NCBI RefSeq assembly: GCF_004102725.1
Contig: NZ_LHQS01000002.1
Coordinates: forward strand, 921,984-985,983
DNA: 64,000 bases
Direction of reading: 5' to 3'
From: Methanoculleus taiwanensis
Lineage (GTDB): Archaea; Halobacteriota; Methanomicrobia; Methanomicrobiales; Methanoculleaceae
Below are positions 16,632-25,870 of this stretch, in pieces; position 1 is the stretch's first letter; each line of letters begins with the position of its first letter. Below the pieces are notes generated by a model. It saw only the letters and a list, made by a program, of their open reading frames with translations, ran no database searches and was not told where the DNA came from. Made by a program: the position numbers and the translations under genes.

Positions 16632-19076
16632 CTACCGGGAGAACCGTATCCCGCTATGGTCGATGATCCTGTACGTCTCGACCTTGATGAAATCCAGAAC
16701 CAGGAATCCGACGATGGCATAGAGCCAGACGAACCCTGCCAGGTACCAGCCGATCGGCGTGACGAAGATCCCGTACACCACGATGATTGTCGCGATGATC
16801 TTTGTAATGATCGCCGACCAGAGCAGCGCCGCTCCCGGCCTGATCGACCAGAAGGGGCCCCTCGTGCGGGTGACGAAGATGGTGAGGTGCCCCGCCACCG
16901 CCAGTTTCAGAAAAATAAGCGACTGAATGACCGGAAGGCTCAGGTGCAGCGGCCCCTGTGCGATGTACAGGAGGGTGAATGAAAAGACGACTCCTACGAA
17001 TCCGAGGATCGTCGAGAGGGTGAGGATCTCCTGCATCTTCCATTTTTCAGGGGATGGCGAGGAGATGACGTTGTCGTAGGCGATGGTCATGATCGGAATA
17101 TCGTTCAGGAGCGCCAGCAGCACGATCATGAGAGCGGTGATCGGGAAGAAGGTGAAGAGCAGAATGGAGAGGGTGACGAAGAAGAGCACCCGAATTGTCT
17201 CGGTAATACGGTAGATGACGTAGTGGTTCATCCGCTGGAATATCTTCCGGCTCTCCTGTATCGCATCGATGATGACCGAGAGCCCCGGTTTTGTGAAGAC
17301 GATCGAGGCCGCCGATTTCGCCGCATCCGTGGCGCCGGCAACCGCGATGCCGACGTCCGCCTTTTTGAGGGCAGGCGCATCGTTCACGCCGTCGCCGGTC
17401 ATGCCGACGATATGCCTCCGCCCCTGCAAGAGCGAGACGATCCGGTACTTATGTTCGGGAAAGACCTCGGCAAACCCGTCCGCCTTTTCCACGATCTCTC
17501 CCGCCTCGGCGTCGTGCTCTTTTAAGAAGGCGTCGGCGGTGACGATCTCGGACTTCAGGTTCACTTCCCGTGCAATCTCCTTCGCGATTGCCACATGGTC
17601 GCCGGTGACCATCTTGATCTCAAGTCCCATCTCCTGTGCGGTTTTGATGGTTGCCGCCGAATCGTCGCGGGGCGGATCGTAGAGGCCGAGCACGCCGGCA
17701 TACGACCAGGCGCCTTCGGCATCGCTCCTCGCCACGCCGAGCATCCGAAACCCCCTCTTCGCAAAGTCGTTCGAGAGCTCGTCGATGCGCTCTTCGAAAC
17801 CCCTGCTCCCGCCCGTCAGCTGCAGGATCACCTGCGGCGCACCCTTTGCCACGGTAAAGCGGTTGCCGTCCGGATCCTGAACGGCGGCTTCCGTGCGCTT
17901 AACGACCGGATCGAAGGGTTTGAAATTCAGAACTTTGTATGTTGCGGCTTTTTCCCGCCGGCTTTTCGCCTGTTCCGACGTGATGATCGCCATATCGATG
18001 GTATCCTGATCTTCTTCCCTCGATGCGAGTACGGCGTCCAGCAGCACATCCTCCTTCGAGGCCGCTTCGAACGGCACGATATCGGAGAGGGTGAGGCGGT
18101 TCTCCGTTATCGTTCCGGTTTTATCGGAGCAGAGGATGTCGACCCCGGCCATCTCCTCGATGGCAACCAGTCTGCTGACGATGGCCTCTTTCCGGGCGAG
18201 CGCCATTGCCCCGACTGCCATGGTGATGGAGAGGACGGCCGGCATTGCCGCCGGAATCGCCGCCACGATCAGGACAAGGGCGAACTGGAGCGCTTCGAGC
18301 AGGTTCTCCTGCCGGAAGATCGAGACGATGAAGGTGACGGCAACCAGGGCGACCGCCATGACGATGAGATAGTCCCCGATTTTGATAACGGCTTTCTGAA
18401 AGTGGCTGACCGTCACCGCCTCTTCGGCGAGCCGGGCGGTTTTGCCGAAGAAGGTATCTAGTCCCGTGGCTACGACAAGTCCGGTCATTTCACCCTGCTT
18501 CACGATGGAGCCGGAATACCCGACGTCCGAGAGATGTTTATCGACCGGCATCGACTCCCCGGTCAGTGCGGATTCGTCTGCCGAGAGGTAATCTCCCTCG
18601 ATGAACTTGATGTCCGCGGGAACGACGTCCCCGAGCCGCACGCGGACGATGTCGCCGGGCACGAGTTCGCGTGCGGAGAGTTTCTGCCACGAGCCGTCGC
18701 GCAGCACCCGAGCTTCGAGTGCAAGCCGCTGTTTCAGCATCGCAATGGCGTTTCCCGCCTGGCGTTCCTGCCAGAAACCGACGATCGCGTTGATGAGGAG
18801 CAGCGAGAAGATGATCGCGAAGTCCTCCCAGCGCCGGATGACGGCCGAGATGATGAGCGCCGCTTCGATCATCCACGGGATCGGGCCCCAGAAGTACTTC
18901 AGGAACGTGAGGAGCGGGTTCTCTTTCTTCTCCGGAATCTCGTTATACCCGTAGGTCTGAACGCGGCTTTGCGCCTCGGACCCAGTCAGCCCGTCCCGTT
19001 GCGACGAGAGCTTCTCGAAGAGATCGTCGATGGTTTTGCCTTTGGCCTCCTCCGTCGTAATCTTCTGACCCGCCAT
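16632..19076 (-). CDS. P-type (P3A) H+-transporting ATPase, copy 2
   Basis: Complete proton-pumping P-type ATPase of 814 aa. Order of landmarks: YGYNEIPEK near residue 42, TGES in the actuator domain, CSDKTGTITENRLT (phosphorylated Asp), KGAPQV, MVTGDH, TGDGVNDAPALK, and LLNDIPIMTIAYDNV in M6 with the conserved Asp. About ten hydrophobic helices. The frame opens with GTG at 19091, but the TATA box at 19108-19118 predicts transcription start near 19087, so the ATG at 19076 is preferred. It is a paralogue of the gene at the left edge on the same strand; the two flank the sugar cluster and toxin loci. There is no long C-terminal autoinhibitory domain as in plant pumps. Confidence 0.95.
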   Translation of the reverse strand: MAGQKITTEEAKGKTIDDLFEKLSSQRDGLTGSEAQSRVQTYGYNEIPEKKENPLLTFLKYFWGPIPWMIEAALIISAVIRRWEDFAIIFSLLLINAIVGFWQERQAGNAIAMLKQRLALEARVLRDGSWQKLSARELVPGDIVRVRLGDVVPADIKFIEGDYLSADESALTGESMPVDKHLSDVGYSGSIVKQGEMTGLVVATGLDTFFGKTARLAEEAVTVSHFQKAVIKIGDYLIVMAVALVAVTFIVSIFRQENLLEALQFALVLIVAAIPAAMPAVLSITMAVGAMALARKEAIVSRLVAIEEMAGVDILCSDKTGTITENRLTLSDIVPFEAASKEDVLLDAVLASREEDQDTIDMAIITSEQAKSRREKAATYKVLNFKPFDPVVKRTEAAVQDPDGNRFTVAKGAPQVILQLTGGSRGFEERIDELSNDFAKRGFRMLGVARSDAEGAWSYAGVLGLYDPPRDDSAATIKTAQEMGLEIKMVTGDHVAIAKEIAREVNLKSEIVTADAFLKEHDAEAGEIVEKADGFAEVFPEHKYRIVSLLQGRRHIVGMTGDGVNDAPALKKADVGIAVAGATDAAKSAASIVFTKPGLSVIIDAIQESRKIFQRMNHYVIYRITETIRVLFFVTLSILLFTFFPITALMIVLLALLNDIPIMTIAYDNVISSPSPEKWKMQEILTLSTILGFVGVVFSFTLLYIAQGPLHLSLPVIQSLIFLKLAVAGHLTIFVTRTRGPFWSIRPGAALLWSAIITKIIATIIVVYGIFVTPIGWYLAGFVWLYAIVGFLVLDFIKVETYRIIDHSGIRFSR

Positions 19077-19107
19077 GCCGCTTCGCGGCACTCTCTTCGA
19101 ACCATCC

Positions 19108-19118
19108 TATATAAACAG
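19108..19118 (-). promoter_or_regulatory. TATA box of H+-ATPase copy 2
   Basis: Minus-strand GTTTATATAGG, about 37 nt before the ATG at 19076, giving a leader of roughly 10 nt. Confidence 0.6.
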
Positions 19119-19536
19119 TAACGGTCGTCCGGGGTGGGCACATACGGAAAAATCCCCGTCATTTTCGAGCGGGAAGAAACAGAATCGGGTACGGGGCAAA
19201 TCGTTAAGTATGACCCGCGGGGTGTGCGCCGGTGGAAGATCTGCCCTACTCCCACGGCGAAAGCGCGTGGGGTTCTGGTAGTACTGGCACTCGTAATCGT
19301 TCTTCCTGGTGGCCAAAGATTCGAAATGAATTAATATGATCTCCCTCTGTAACCACGCTGCATTGGAAGCACGCATCGCGATTCCTGCAGACGATAGAGC
19401 ATGCGTTCTCTCTGCAGGGCTCGTGGACGATCCGGCGGCGGTCTCGTGCGGGAGATTGTGCTGTTCTAACCACAGCACTCAGAGGTTGCCTCCCGCTCTT
19501 CCCCGGTCACTAGCTGCTCCGGAGTGGTGGACTTGC
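19119..19536. other. Intergenic region before the surface-protein gene
   Basis: About 420 bases between divergent genes, holding their promoters. A short AT-rich stretch (GAAATGAATTAATATG) near 19323-19338 may be the core promoter of a longer-leader transcript. No gene was recognised. Confidence 0.35.
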
Positions 19537-21330
19537 ATGGACTCGTATCGAACGTCGCTTGTCGTCGGATCAGTTCTCCTGATGGTGGCGGGTCTTCTCT
19601 GTGCCCCCGCCGCAGCGCGGACCGGGCTGAAAGGCATTCAGAACGGCGATACCATATACGTCGGCGAAGAGAGCCTGAACCTGACGGGGCTCGACCCGGC
19701 GGTCGTCCGCCTTGTCCACGACGGCGCCGGTGCGGCGGGGTCGGGCAACAACAGCATCGATGTGGCGAACCCGGACGACTTTGACCTGACTGCGACCGAT
19801 GTCGATGACGTCACCGGCACCTACTCTGCGTGGGACGCGACCGGCCCTGCCGCCGGCAGTCCGTTCGTCGTTGTCGAAAATCCGTCCGTGACCCTCGATG
19901 TCGTCCTGAACGGTACAGCCCGCTCCGTGAACGGCAGAACCGTCACCCGTGACCGCCCTCTCGCGTTCAGACTCGATAATAACCTGGAAGGGCTGTATGC
20001 GGAGCCGCCGCTCGCCTCTCTGGCTGTCGAAACCGGCCTGCCGAACGGCACGAAGGTGCTCGCCTTCGGGGGTGTCAATCTCTCTTCAGTCCCCCTCCGT
20101 ACGCCCACCCTTTTGATACCCGCTATCGACCTCGCCGGCGCCGAACCGGGCACCTATACGGTTCAGGCGACGTGGACGGACGGAACCGGCCTCGAGGGCA
20201 AGGGTTACGACTCGAACACCGTCAGATTCGAGATTCTCGATCCTGCTTCGGCCGATGTCACGATGGAGGTCTCGGGTTCCGGCACCTATGCTCTCGGTGA
20301 CGAGATCGTGATCAGCGGGACGTGTGACGGCAGCACTGCCGTGTACCTCTTCCTGACCGGCCCGAACCTCGGGAATGGCGAGAGGCTCGATATGAACGGT
20401 CCGGTGGTGAACGGCACTGCGACGACCTTCACCGAGGTTCTCGTCGAAGCGAACGGTACCTGGGAGTACCGGTGGGATACCTCCACCGTCCATGCGGTGA
20501 TCGATCCCGGTATCTATACGATCTCTGCAGCACCGGTACCCCGGGACTATGCGAGCCCTGCAGAGCACGCAGCGGCGGGTGTCGTCTTTGCGATGCCGAC
20601 GGTGACCGCGGAGGCACGCCCCGCATCGGTCATCCCGGGCGATCCGGTCGTCATCTCCGGCAACGCCTCGGGAAACCCGGGGAACGTCTATGTCTGGATC
20701 TTCGGGCAGAACCTCCGCGTCTTCAGCGATCCCGTGGGCGTTGCAGCGAACGGCACCTTTGCCTACACGTTAAATCCGGCCTCCACCGCCAACCTGGCCC
20801 CCGGGCGGTACGATGCCGTCATCCAGCACCCGATGATGGACGAAGAGCAGAGCGTCTGCTTCGTGCCGCCGGGTTCCATCCGCGTGCCCGGCACGGCGCC
20901 GGTCGATCTGGCGAGCCTGACGCCGTCCGCCGCCAGGGCTGCACTCCTGGATGCTTTCACCACACCCGGCGTCGACGACACCTATGTGGAGGTCACGTTC
21001 CGGATCGGTGAATCCTGGATTGCAGTAAACCCGATCGGTGACCGGGTCGTCGACACCGCGTTCCGGATCGACGGCACGACCAGCCTGGCTGTCGATGAGA
21101 GGCTGCTGGTGAGGGTCACGGACGTATCCGACCTCACCGTGGTGTCAGGAAGCGTGCTGGTCGGGGAGGGGGCAGCGGACAACACGTGGTCGCTCGAGGT
21201 CGATGCGTCGGCGCTGGAGACCGGCGAGTATACCGTGACGGTTGAATCGGTATCGCCCGAAGCTTCCCGGAGTGCTGCCTTCCGGGTCGTCGAGAGTACC
21301 GTCCCGACCCCCGGGCTCCCGTCCGGCTGA
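19537..21330 (+). CDS. Secreted DUF3821-type surface (S-layer-like) protein
   Basis: 597 aa from ATG 19537, which begins with a signal peptide (positive DSYR, hydrophobic LVVGSVLLMVAGLLC, then APAAA-R). The frame is open upstream to 19336 without signal-like sequence. The N-terminal domain matches DUF3821 of Methanomicrobiales surface proteins: GDTIYVGEESLNLTGLD, TGTYSAWDATGPA, FRLDNNLEGL. Several Ig-like beta domains follow (VSGSGTYALGDEIVISGTC; SVIPGDPVVISGNAS) with many NxS/T glycosylation sites. Unlike typical family members, it ends VPTPGLPSG with no C-terminal membrane anchor or PGF-type sorting signal, so it may be released or truncated. Confidence 0.82.
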   Translation: MDSYRTSLVVGSVLLMVAGLLCAPAAARTGLKGIQNGDTIYVGEESLNLTGLDPAVVRLVHDGAGAAGSGNNSIDVANPDDFDLTATDVDDVTGTYSAWDATGPAAGSPFVVVENPSVTLDVVLNGTARSVNGRTVTRDRPLAFRLDNNLEGLYAEPPLASLAVETGLPNGTKVLAFGGVNLSSVPLRTPTLLIPAIDLAGAEPGTYTVQATWTDGTGLEGKGYDSNTVRFEILDPASADVTMEVSGSGTYALGDEIVISGTCDGSTAVYLFLTGPNLGNGERLDMNGPVVNGTATTFTEVLVEANGTWEYRWDTSTVHAVIDPGIYTISAAPVPRDYASPAEHAAAGVVFAMPTVTAEARPASVIPGDPVVISGNASGNPGNVYVWIFGQNLRVFSDPVGVAANGTFAYTLNPASTANLAPGRYDAVIQHPMMDEEQSVCFVPPGSIRVPGTAPVDLASLTPSAARAALLDAFTTPGVDDTYVEVTFRIGESWIAVNPIGDRVVDTAFRIDGTTSLAVDERLLVRVTDVSDLTVVSGSVLVGEGAADNTWSLEVDASALETGEYTVTVESVSPEASRSAAFRVVESTVPTPGLPSG

Positions 21331-21858
21331 AGGTGATCCTATGGGCGGCCTGGTGCCGCCCACCGTGCGGCATATTACCATGCCCGCCGATATCGAGGAC
21401 GACTCCCCGAGGAAACTTTTCGGTGACGCTGGATAGGATTGAGGACGGTCAGGCGTTTCTCCTCCCCGAGGGCGACGAGTCGGTCGGCATGGCGATGCCG
21501 GTTGCACCTCCCGCCGGAGGGAGCGAAGGAAGGGGAGGTGCTCATCATCGATATCAGGCGGGAGATCGGGGATGCCGGGGAGGAGGCGAAACGGATCATC
21601 GAATAGTTCGGGCGGCTGAAACCTTCCGGGGAGCGGGTCGAGTAGGGATGGTCGGTTGCCTGCAGTCGACGACGGGTTACGCGGATGAATCTGCCTTCTT
21701 CCCTCCACACCTTCACCCGGGTCGAACGTCCGGGGTGTGCTCGGTCCAAATGGTATCTCTATAATCCAGGTAAGCCTGAATGTCCGGATCCTGTCATCCA
21801 TTCCTCCCTGATCCGGCTCCGTGCCCTCCGGCACGCTCGTCGCTCTCTTCTTCGTGTT
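21331..21858. other. Intergenic region around the DUF3006 remnant
   Basis: Apart from the frameshifted DUF3006 gene, the remaining 340 bases show no gene, repeat or clear terminator. Confidence 0.35.
21423..21606 (+). pseudogene. Frameshifted DUF3006-like small gene
   Basis: One frame reads VTLDRIEDGQAFLLPEGDES and runs out of similarity near 21508; the next frame continues LPPEGAKEGEVLIIDI to the stop at 21606. Joined, they give the DUF3006 pattern (DRIEDG-A-LL, LPEG-KEGDVL) of a protein of about 60 aa. Either one indel near 21508 inactivated the gene or the sequence has an error. Confidence 0.55.
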
Positions 21859-22398
21859 CTAATCGTGCGCCATCTGGTCGATCGCCGCCGTCACGGTGAG
21901 GACGAGCGCGTCGTCGTGCCCCGGCTCCACCTCAACGCCGTAGGTATCCCGGATCCGGAACCACTTTTTGGAGACCTCCGCAACCCGGTTCCGCCGCCCG
22001 GCGTCGATATGGTACTCGTGGTCGAGGATATTGCCCTGCACATCCCAGTCCTCCTCCCCGGGGATACTCACCGTCCAGCGGTCCCGGAGCGGTGCGATCA
22101 GCGCCTTCTTGATCGTCGCGGCGGTGCCGCCGCCCCCCCGTTCGATCTCCATGGTGTCCTTGATCCGGAGCATCCGCTCCTGGATCGTGTAGAGGTCCTG
22201 CCCTTCCCTGCTCTGGATGACGAGGGTGTTCCGGATGCGGAGTGCTTTGCCGTCCACCTTGAACGCCCGCTCTCCCGCTGCGTTCTCGATCCAGAAGTCG
22301 TCCCCGATAGAGACGAGTTTTTCACGCATCTTATACCGGTGCGTGCCGCCGGCCTCTTCGCGGCCCCGTGGACCGCCTTCCGCTCTTCTTCGCATCAT
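21859..22398 (-). CDS. LURP-one-related (Tubby-like fold) protein
   Basis: 179 aa. The C-terminal 150 residues match the LURP-one-related family: YKMREKLVSIGDDFWIENAAGE, AFKVDGKALRIRNTL, YTIQERMLRIKDTMEIE, then WDVQGNILDHEYHI and KKWFRIRDTYGVEVEPG. This family has a Tubby/scramblase-like beta-barrel and is thought to bind phospholipid or membrane; its role in archaea is unknown. The ATG at 22398 fits the Shine-Dalgarno GAGGCG best (ATGs at 22404 and 22395 are alternatives). The open frame continues to 22527 without similarity. Confidence 0.8.
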   Translation of the reverse strand: MMRRRAEGGPRGREEAGGTHRYKMREKLVSIGDDFWIENAAGERAFKVDGKALRIRNTLVIQSREGQDLYTIQERMLRIKDTMEIERGGGGTAATIKKALIAPLRDRWTVSIPGEEDWDVQGNILDHEYHIDAGRRNRVAEVSKKWFRIRDTYGVEVEPGHDDALVLTVTAAIDQMAHD

Positions 22399-22721
22399 GG
22401 CCATCGCCTCATATACCGGTGAGCCGCCGTCCCCGTGCCCCCTCGCCTGTTCCGGTTCACCGTAGGGCCGCATGATCCGGTATTCGGGCGGGCGAGGGCA
22501 GGCAGGGCGAACAGCTACCGGCGCCAATTATATCGTCTGTTAATTATATTTATCGATAAAAATGAACGCTCCACACTATACTGCCGAAATCGACAGATCG
22601 TATCAGACCGGTGTAGAAATGCTCGGTAAACAGAACATTGCAGGATTCCGTTGGCCCTGAGCAGGAGACGACGGAGGTTTCGATCCCGTACCCCGTCCCG
22701 GGGTCACGCGATGCCCGGCTA
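22399..22721. other. Divergent intergenic region
   Basis: Holds the promoters of the LURP-one and HEAT-repeat genes. An AT-rich stretch at 22526-22562 (TATATCGTCTGTTAATTATATTTATCG) could carry TATA elements for either direction. No gene was seen. Confidence 0.4.
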
Positions 22722-22731
22722 AACATATATG
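22722..22731 (+). promoter_or_regulatory. TATA box of the HEAT-repeat gene
   Basis: AACATATATG centred about 27 nt upstream of ATG 22754, which indicates a leaderless transcript. Confidence 0.6.
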
Positions 22732-22753
22732 CAGGCACGCCCTATCCACGGAC

Positions 22754-23347
22754 ATGAGCCCCTCACCGGAAGAACCTGGAGAAGGCTGCTGGGACTGGCG
22801 GGAGGAATTTTCCGATCTCGGCGACGACCCGGTACCGTCTCTTATCGTAAAACTGGGCGATGAAAATCCCAAAGTGCGCTGGAAAGCGGCCTTCAGCCTC
22901 GGCAACCTCGGAGATGCGCGTGCGGTCGATCCCCTGATCGCCTCGCTGGACTTTTCGCGGCCGTATGCTTCGGGAGAAGATGCGTTTACCCTGAACATGG
23001 TTGCTGCCTGGGCACTCGGGAGGCTCAAAGATCCGCGGGCGGTCGAACCGCTCATCGGGGCACTCTCGAGTACCTGCGACGATTTCGTCTGGATTGCAGC
23101 CTGGGCACTCGGAGAGATCGGGGATACACGGGCAGTCGCCCCTCTCAGAGCGGCGCTGCAGCGGGGTGAATTCGAGTGCGTGTGGGCTCCCGGGCGTCCC
23201 TCCCCGCCCGAGGAGTTTCCCGACCGGGTGGAATTTGCCGTCCTCGACTGCGTCACCGTGATGACCTTCCACGCACCGGAAACGCCCATCGAGCGGGCGC
23301 TCGAAAAGCTCGGGTCTGCTCCCGAACAGACGGTGAATCCCCAGTAA
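22754..23347 (+). CDS. HEAT-repeat (PBS-lyase-like) protein
   Basis: 197 aa with about four HEAT-like repeats of 30-35 residues: PSLIVKLGDENPKVRWKAAFSLGNLGDARAVDPLIASL, then MVAAWALGRLKDPRAVEPLIGAL, then WIAAWALGEIGDTRAVAPLRAAL, and a divergent last one. Such proteins are protein-protein scaffolds; some are chromophore lyases or phosphatase adaptors, but no enzyme domain is present. It is monocistronic between a divergent and a convergent gene. Function unknown. Confidence 0.82.
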   Translation: MSPSPEEPGEGCWDWREEFSDLGDDPVPSLIVKLGDENPKVRWKAAFSLGNLGDARAVDPLIASLDFSRPYASGEDAFTLNMVAAWALGRLKDPRAVEPLIGALSSTCDDFVWIAAWALGEIGDTRAVAPLRAALQRGEFECVWAPGRPSPPEEFPDRVEFAVLDCVTVMTFHAPETPIERALEKLGSAPEQTVNPQ

Positions 23348-23410
23348 AAGCGGACAGGCGGTTGTAGGGAGACGCTCGCTCTGGCAATCGCTCCCCTACT
23401 GCCGCCCCCC

Positions 23411-25762
23411 TTACTCCCGGGCCATCATCGCTGCTGCCTCTTTCTCGAGGTGGACGTACGGTTCACCGGTGACATCCACCATAATCTTGTGGACCGTCCC
23501 GGTGAATGTCCACGGAGGTTTGCCCGGATAGTCGTCGGTCACCGCCTCGCCCTGTTGTCGCCCGATAGAAAGCCCTTTGCCGGCGAGATCGAAGTACGCC
23601 GGTTGGGTCTTGATCCTGCCTTCGCCCACCTTTATGTCGTTGATATAGAGGGTCAGGGTCCCGTGAGCTGTTCCTCGCGGTTCTTCGCCGTCTTTGGCGA
23701 ACGAGGCAGAGAGAATACTCCTGCCGGCCGGAACCAGAGCTTCCGAGACGATATGCTGCTCGAGGCTCCCCACGAAGTTGTAGACGTAATGCAGGCGGTT
23801 GTCCCTGACGTAGAGGGCATGGCCACCGAACCTGGTCCCGAGGGCGAGGAGCACTCCTTCAGCACCACCTCCCGGTATATCGACGTCAGCGGCGATGGCA
23901 TAGGATCGGTTGCGGATATTCACGGCCACGCCTTCAGGAATCGGGGCGGTGTTCGGATAGTAGACGAAGAGGTTGCGTTGCGGCGCGGGCTGGGGCCGTG
24001 GCGAGGTCAGAACTTCCGGTGCTGTGCGATCATCGAGCGGCAGCCCCTGGTGCTTTCCGGCCTCGTGCCACCAGAGTGCTACCAGTTCAAGGAGTTTGTG
24101 CGGGTGCTGTTCGGCCAGATTGCGGGTCTCGGAACGGTCTTCATCGATGTGGTAGAGCTCCCAGGTGTCCTCGGTGAAGTGCCCCCACCCGGAGATGGTC
24201 GGATGGGTGGTCACCGCCTTCCAGCCATCGTGCCAGGAGCCGCGGGACCCGAGCATGGAGTAGAACTGGGTGTGCCGCTCTGTTGGAGCATCGCTATTCG
24301 CGTAGGTGTAGCGCATGCTGATGCCCTCGATCGGCCACTGGGTGTAGCCTTTCACCACGTCGGGCATCGGGATGCCGATGCATTCCAGGATGGTGGGCGC
24401 TATATCGATGGCATGGTGATACTGGTGACGTTTCTCTCCTTTTGCCTGAATTCCCCGCGGCCAGTGGAATATGCAGGCATCCGCGATGCCGCCGGCGTAG
24501 CAGTAGCGTTTCCACATCTTGAACGGGGTGTTGAACGCCATCGCCCACCCCGAGCAGTAGTGGTTGTAGGTCTTCGGGCTCCCGAGGTCGTCAAGCATCC
24601 GCAGGTTTTCTTCGAGAGAATCCGGAATGCCGTTGAAGAATTTGTTCTCGTTGACCGAGCCGTTAGGCCCGCCCTCGGCACTGGCACCGTTGTCGGAGAC
24701 GAGCACGATCAGGGTGTTGTCGAGTTCGCCGCTCTCCTCCAGGAAATCGATGAGCCGGCCGATCTGGGCGTCGGTGTGGGCGAGGAACCCGGCGTACACC
24801 TCGGCCATCCGCGTGAAGAGACGCTTTTCCGCATCGTTGAGCGAGTCCCAGGGCTTGACAGTGTCCGTTTCCGGGTATGGCTTCCCTTCGGGCCCCGTCC
24901 TTGTCTCCGGTGTGCCGATAGGGTTGATCGGCGGCAGCTCGGTATTCTCGGGAACGATCCCCATCTGCTTCTGCCGTGCAAGAACCAGCTCCCGGTAGCG
25001 CTCATAGCCCATGTCGAACCTGCCCCGGTACTTCTCGATCCACTCTTTCGGAGCATGGTGCGGAGCGTGCGTTGCCCCGGGGCAGTAGTACATGAAGAAG
25101 GGTTTGTCCGGGTTGATCTGCTTGGCGTCCCGGATGAACTCGATCGCGGTGTCTGTGAGATCTTCGGTCAGGTGGTAGCCTTCTTCGGGAATTTTCGGCT
25201 GCTCGACCGGGTGATTATCGTAGACCAGGGCCGGATACCACTGGTTGGTCTCGCCTCCCAGGAAACCGTAATACCGTTCGAACCCCCGGCCGCCCGGCCA
25301 GTTCCGTTTGGTCGAGGCCAGATGCATCTCTTCCTGCGGGCAGAGGTGCCACTTCCCCAGCATGTAGGTGTTGTAGCCCTGCTCGACCAGCACCTCTGCA
25401 AGGGTGGCGCACTCGAACGGGATATGCCCGTTGGAGTTCGGGAACCCCGTGGTCGCCTCTGCGATGCAGGCCATGCCGACGGTGGTATGGTTCCTGCCGG
25501 TCAGCAGGCAGGCCCTGGTCGGCGAACAGAGTGCCGTCGTGTGCCACTGGGTATACAGCAGGCCGTTATCTGCCAGGCGGTCGATGTTCGGCGTTTCGAT
25601 CAGTCCGCCGTAGCAGGACATGGCGGAGAACCCGATGTCGTCGAGCACGATCATCAGGACATTCGGGGCACCTTCGGGCGCTTTCGGTTCTTTATACGGC
25701 GTCCAGTCCGGGACCGAGTCCCGGGAATCGACATTGATGACACCCTTCCATTCTTCAGGCAT
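23411..25762 (-). CDS. Type I arylsulfatase (formylglycine sulfatase)
   Basis: Hydrolyses sulfate esters. 783 aa, the long arylsulfatase form. Metal ligands DD at 41-42 (VLDDIGFSAMSCYGG) and the sulfatase signature CSPTRACLLTGR with Cys79 as the residue to be converted to formylglycine; GKWHL follows near residue 137 and NGAS-type metal motif (VSDNGASAEGG) in the middle. A beta-rich C-terminal domain of about 150 residues (LYVRDNRLHYVYNFVG) is normal for this branch. There is no signal peptide, so it should act in the cytoplasm. Strong Shine-Dalgarno GGGGGGAAGGAAG. No maturase (FGE or anSME) gene is in the window. Phosphonate or phosphodiester hydrolase activity is possible in this superfamily. 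Confidence 0.9.
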   Translation of the reverse strand: MPEEWKGVINVDSRDSVPDWTPYKEPKAPEGAPNVLMIVLDDIGFSAMSCYGGLIETPNIDRLADNGLLYTQWHTTALCSPTRACLLTGRNHTTVGMACIAEATTGFPNSNGHIPFECATLAEVLVEQGYNTYMLGKWHLCPQEEMHLASTKRNWPGGRGFERYYGFLGGETNQWYPALVYDNHPVEQPKIPEEGYHLTEDLTDTAIEFIRDAKQINPDKPFFMYYCPGATHAPHHAPKEWIEKYRGRFDMGYERYRELVLARQKQMGIVPENTELPPINPIGTPETRTGPEGKPYPETDTVKPWDSLNDAEKRLFTRMAEVYAGFLAHTDAQIGRLIDFLEESGELDNTLIVLVSDNGASAEGGPNGSVNENKFFNGIPDSLEENLRMLDDLGSPKTYNHYCSGWAMAFNTPFKMWKRYCYAGGIADACIFHWPRGIQAKGEKRHQYHHAIDIAPTILECIGIPMPDVVKGYTQWPIEGISMRYTYANSDAPTERHTQFYSMLGSRGSWHDGWKAVTTHPTISGWGHFTEDTWELYHIDEDRSETRNLAEQHPHKLLELVALWWHEAGKHQGLPLDDRTAPEVLTSPRPQPAPQRNLFVYYPNTAPIPEGVAVNIRNRSYAIAADVDIPGGGAEGVLLALGTRFGGHALYVRDNRLHYVYNFVGSLEQHIVSEALVPAGRSILSASFAKDGEEPRGTAHGTLTLYINDIKVGEGRIKTQPAYFDLAGKGLSIGRQQGEAVTDDYPGKPPWTFTGTVHKIMVDVTGEPYVHLEKEAAAMMARE

Positions 25763-25816
25763 ATCTTCCTTCCCCCCTCGAATCTATGAGTGGATGCCAG
25801 GCAATGAATCTGGATC

Positions 25817-25830
25817 TAATTATATTTATC
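25817..25830 (-). promoter_or_regulatory. TATA box of the arylsulfatase gene
   Basis: Minus-strand GATAAATATAATTA, centred about 60 nt before the start; the leader of about 35 nt carries the Shine-Dalgarno. Confidence 0.55.
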
Positions 25831-25870
25831 CCAGAATAATTGGTTGGCGGGGCGCTCCCCGCTATATTGG

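Noticed and set aside
23450-25789. 779-codon open frame antisense to the arylsulfatase
   Set aside because: Caused by high GC in the sense gene; no family resemblance, while the sense frame has full sulfatase motifs.
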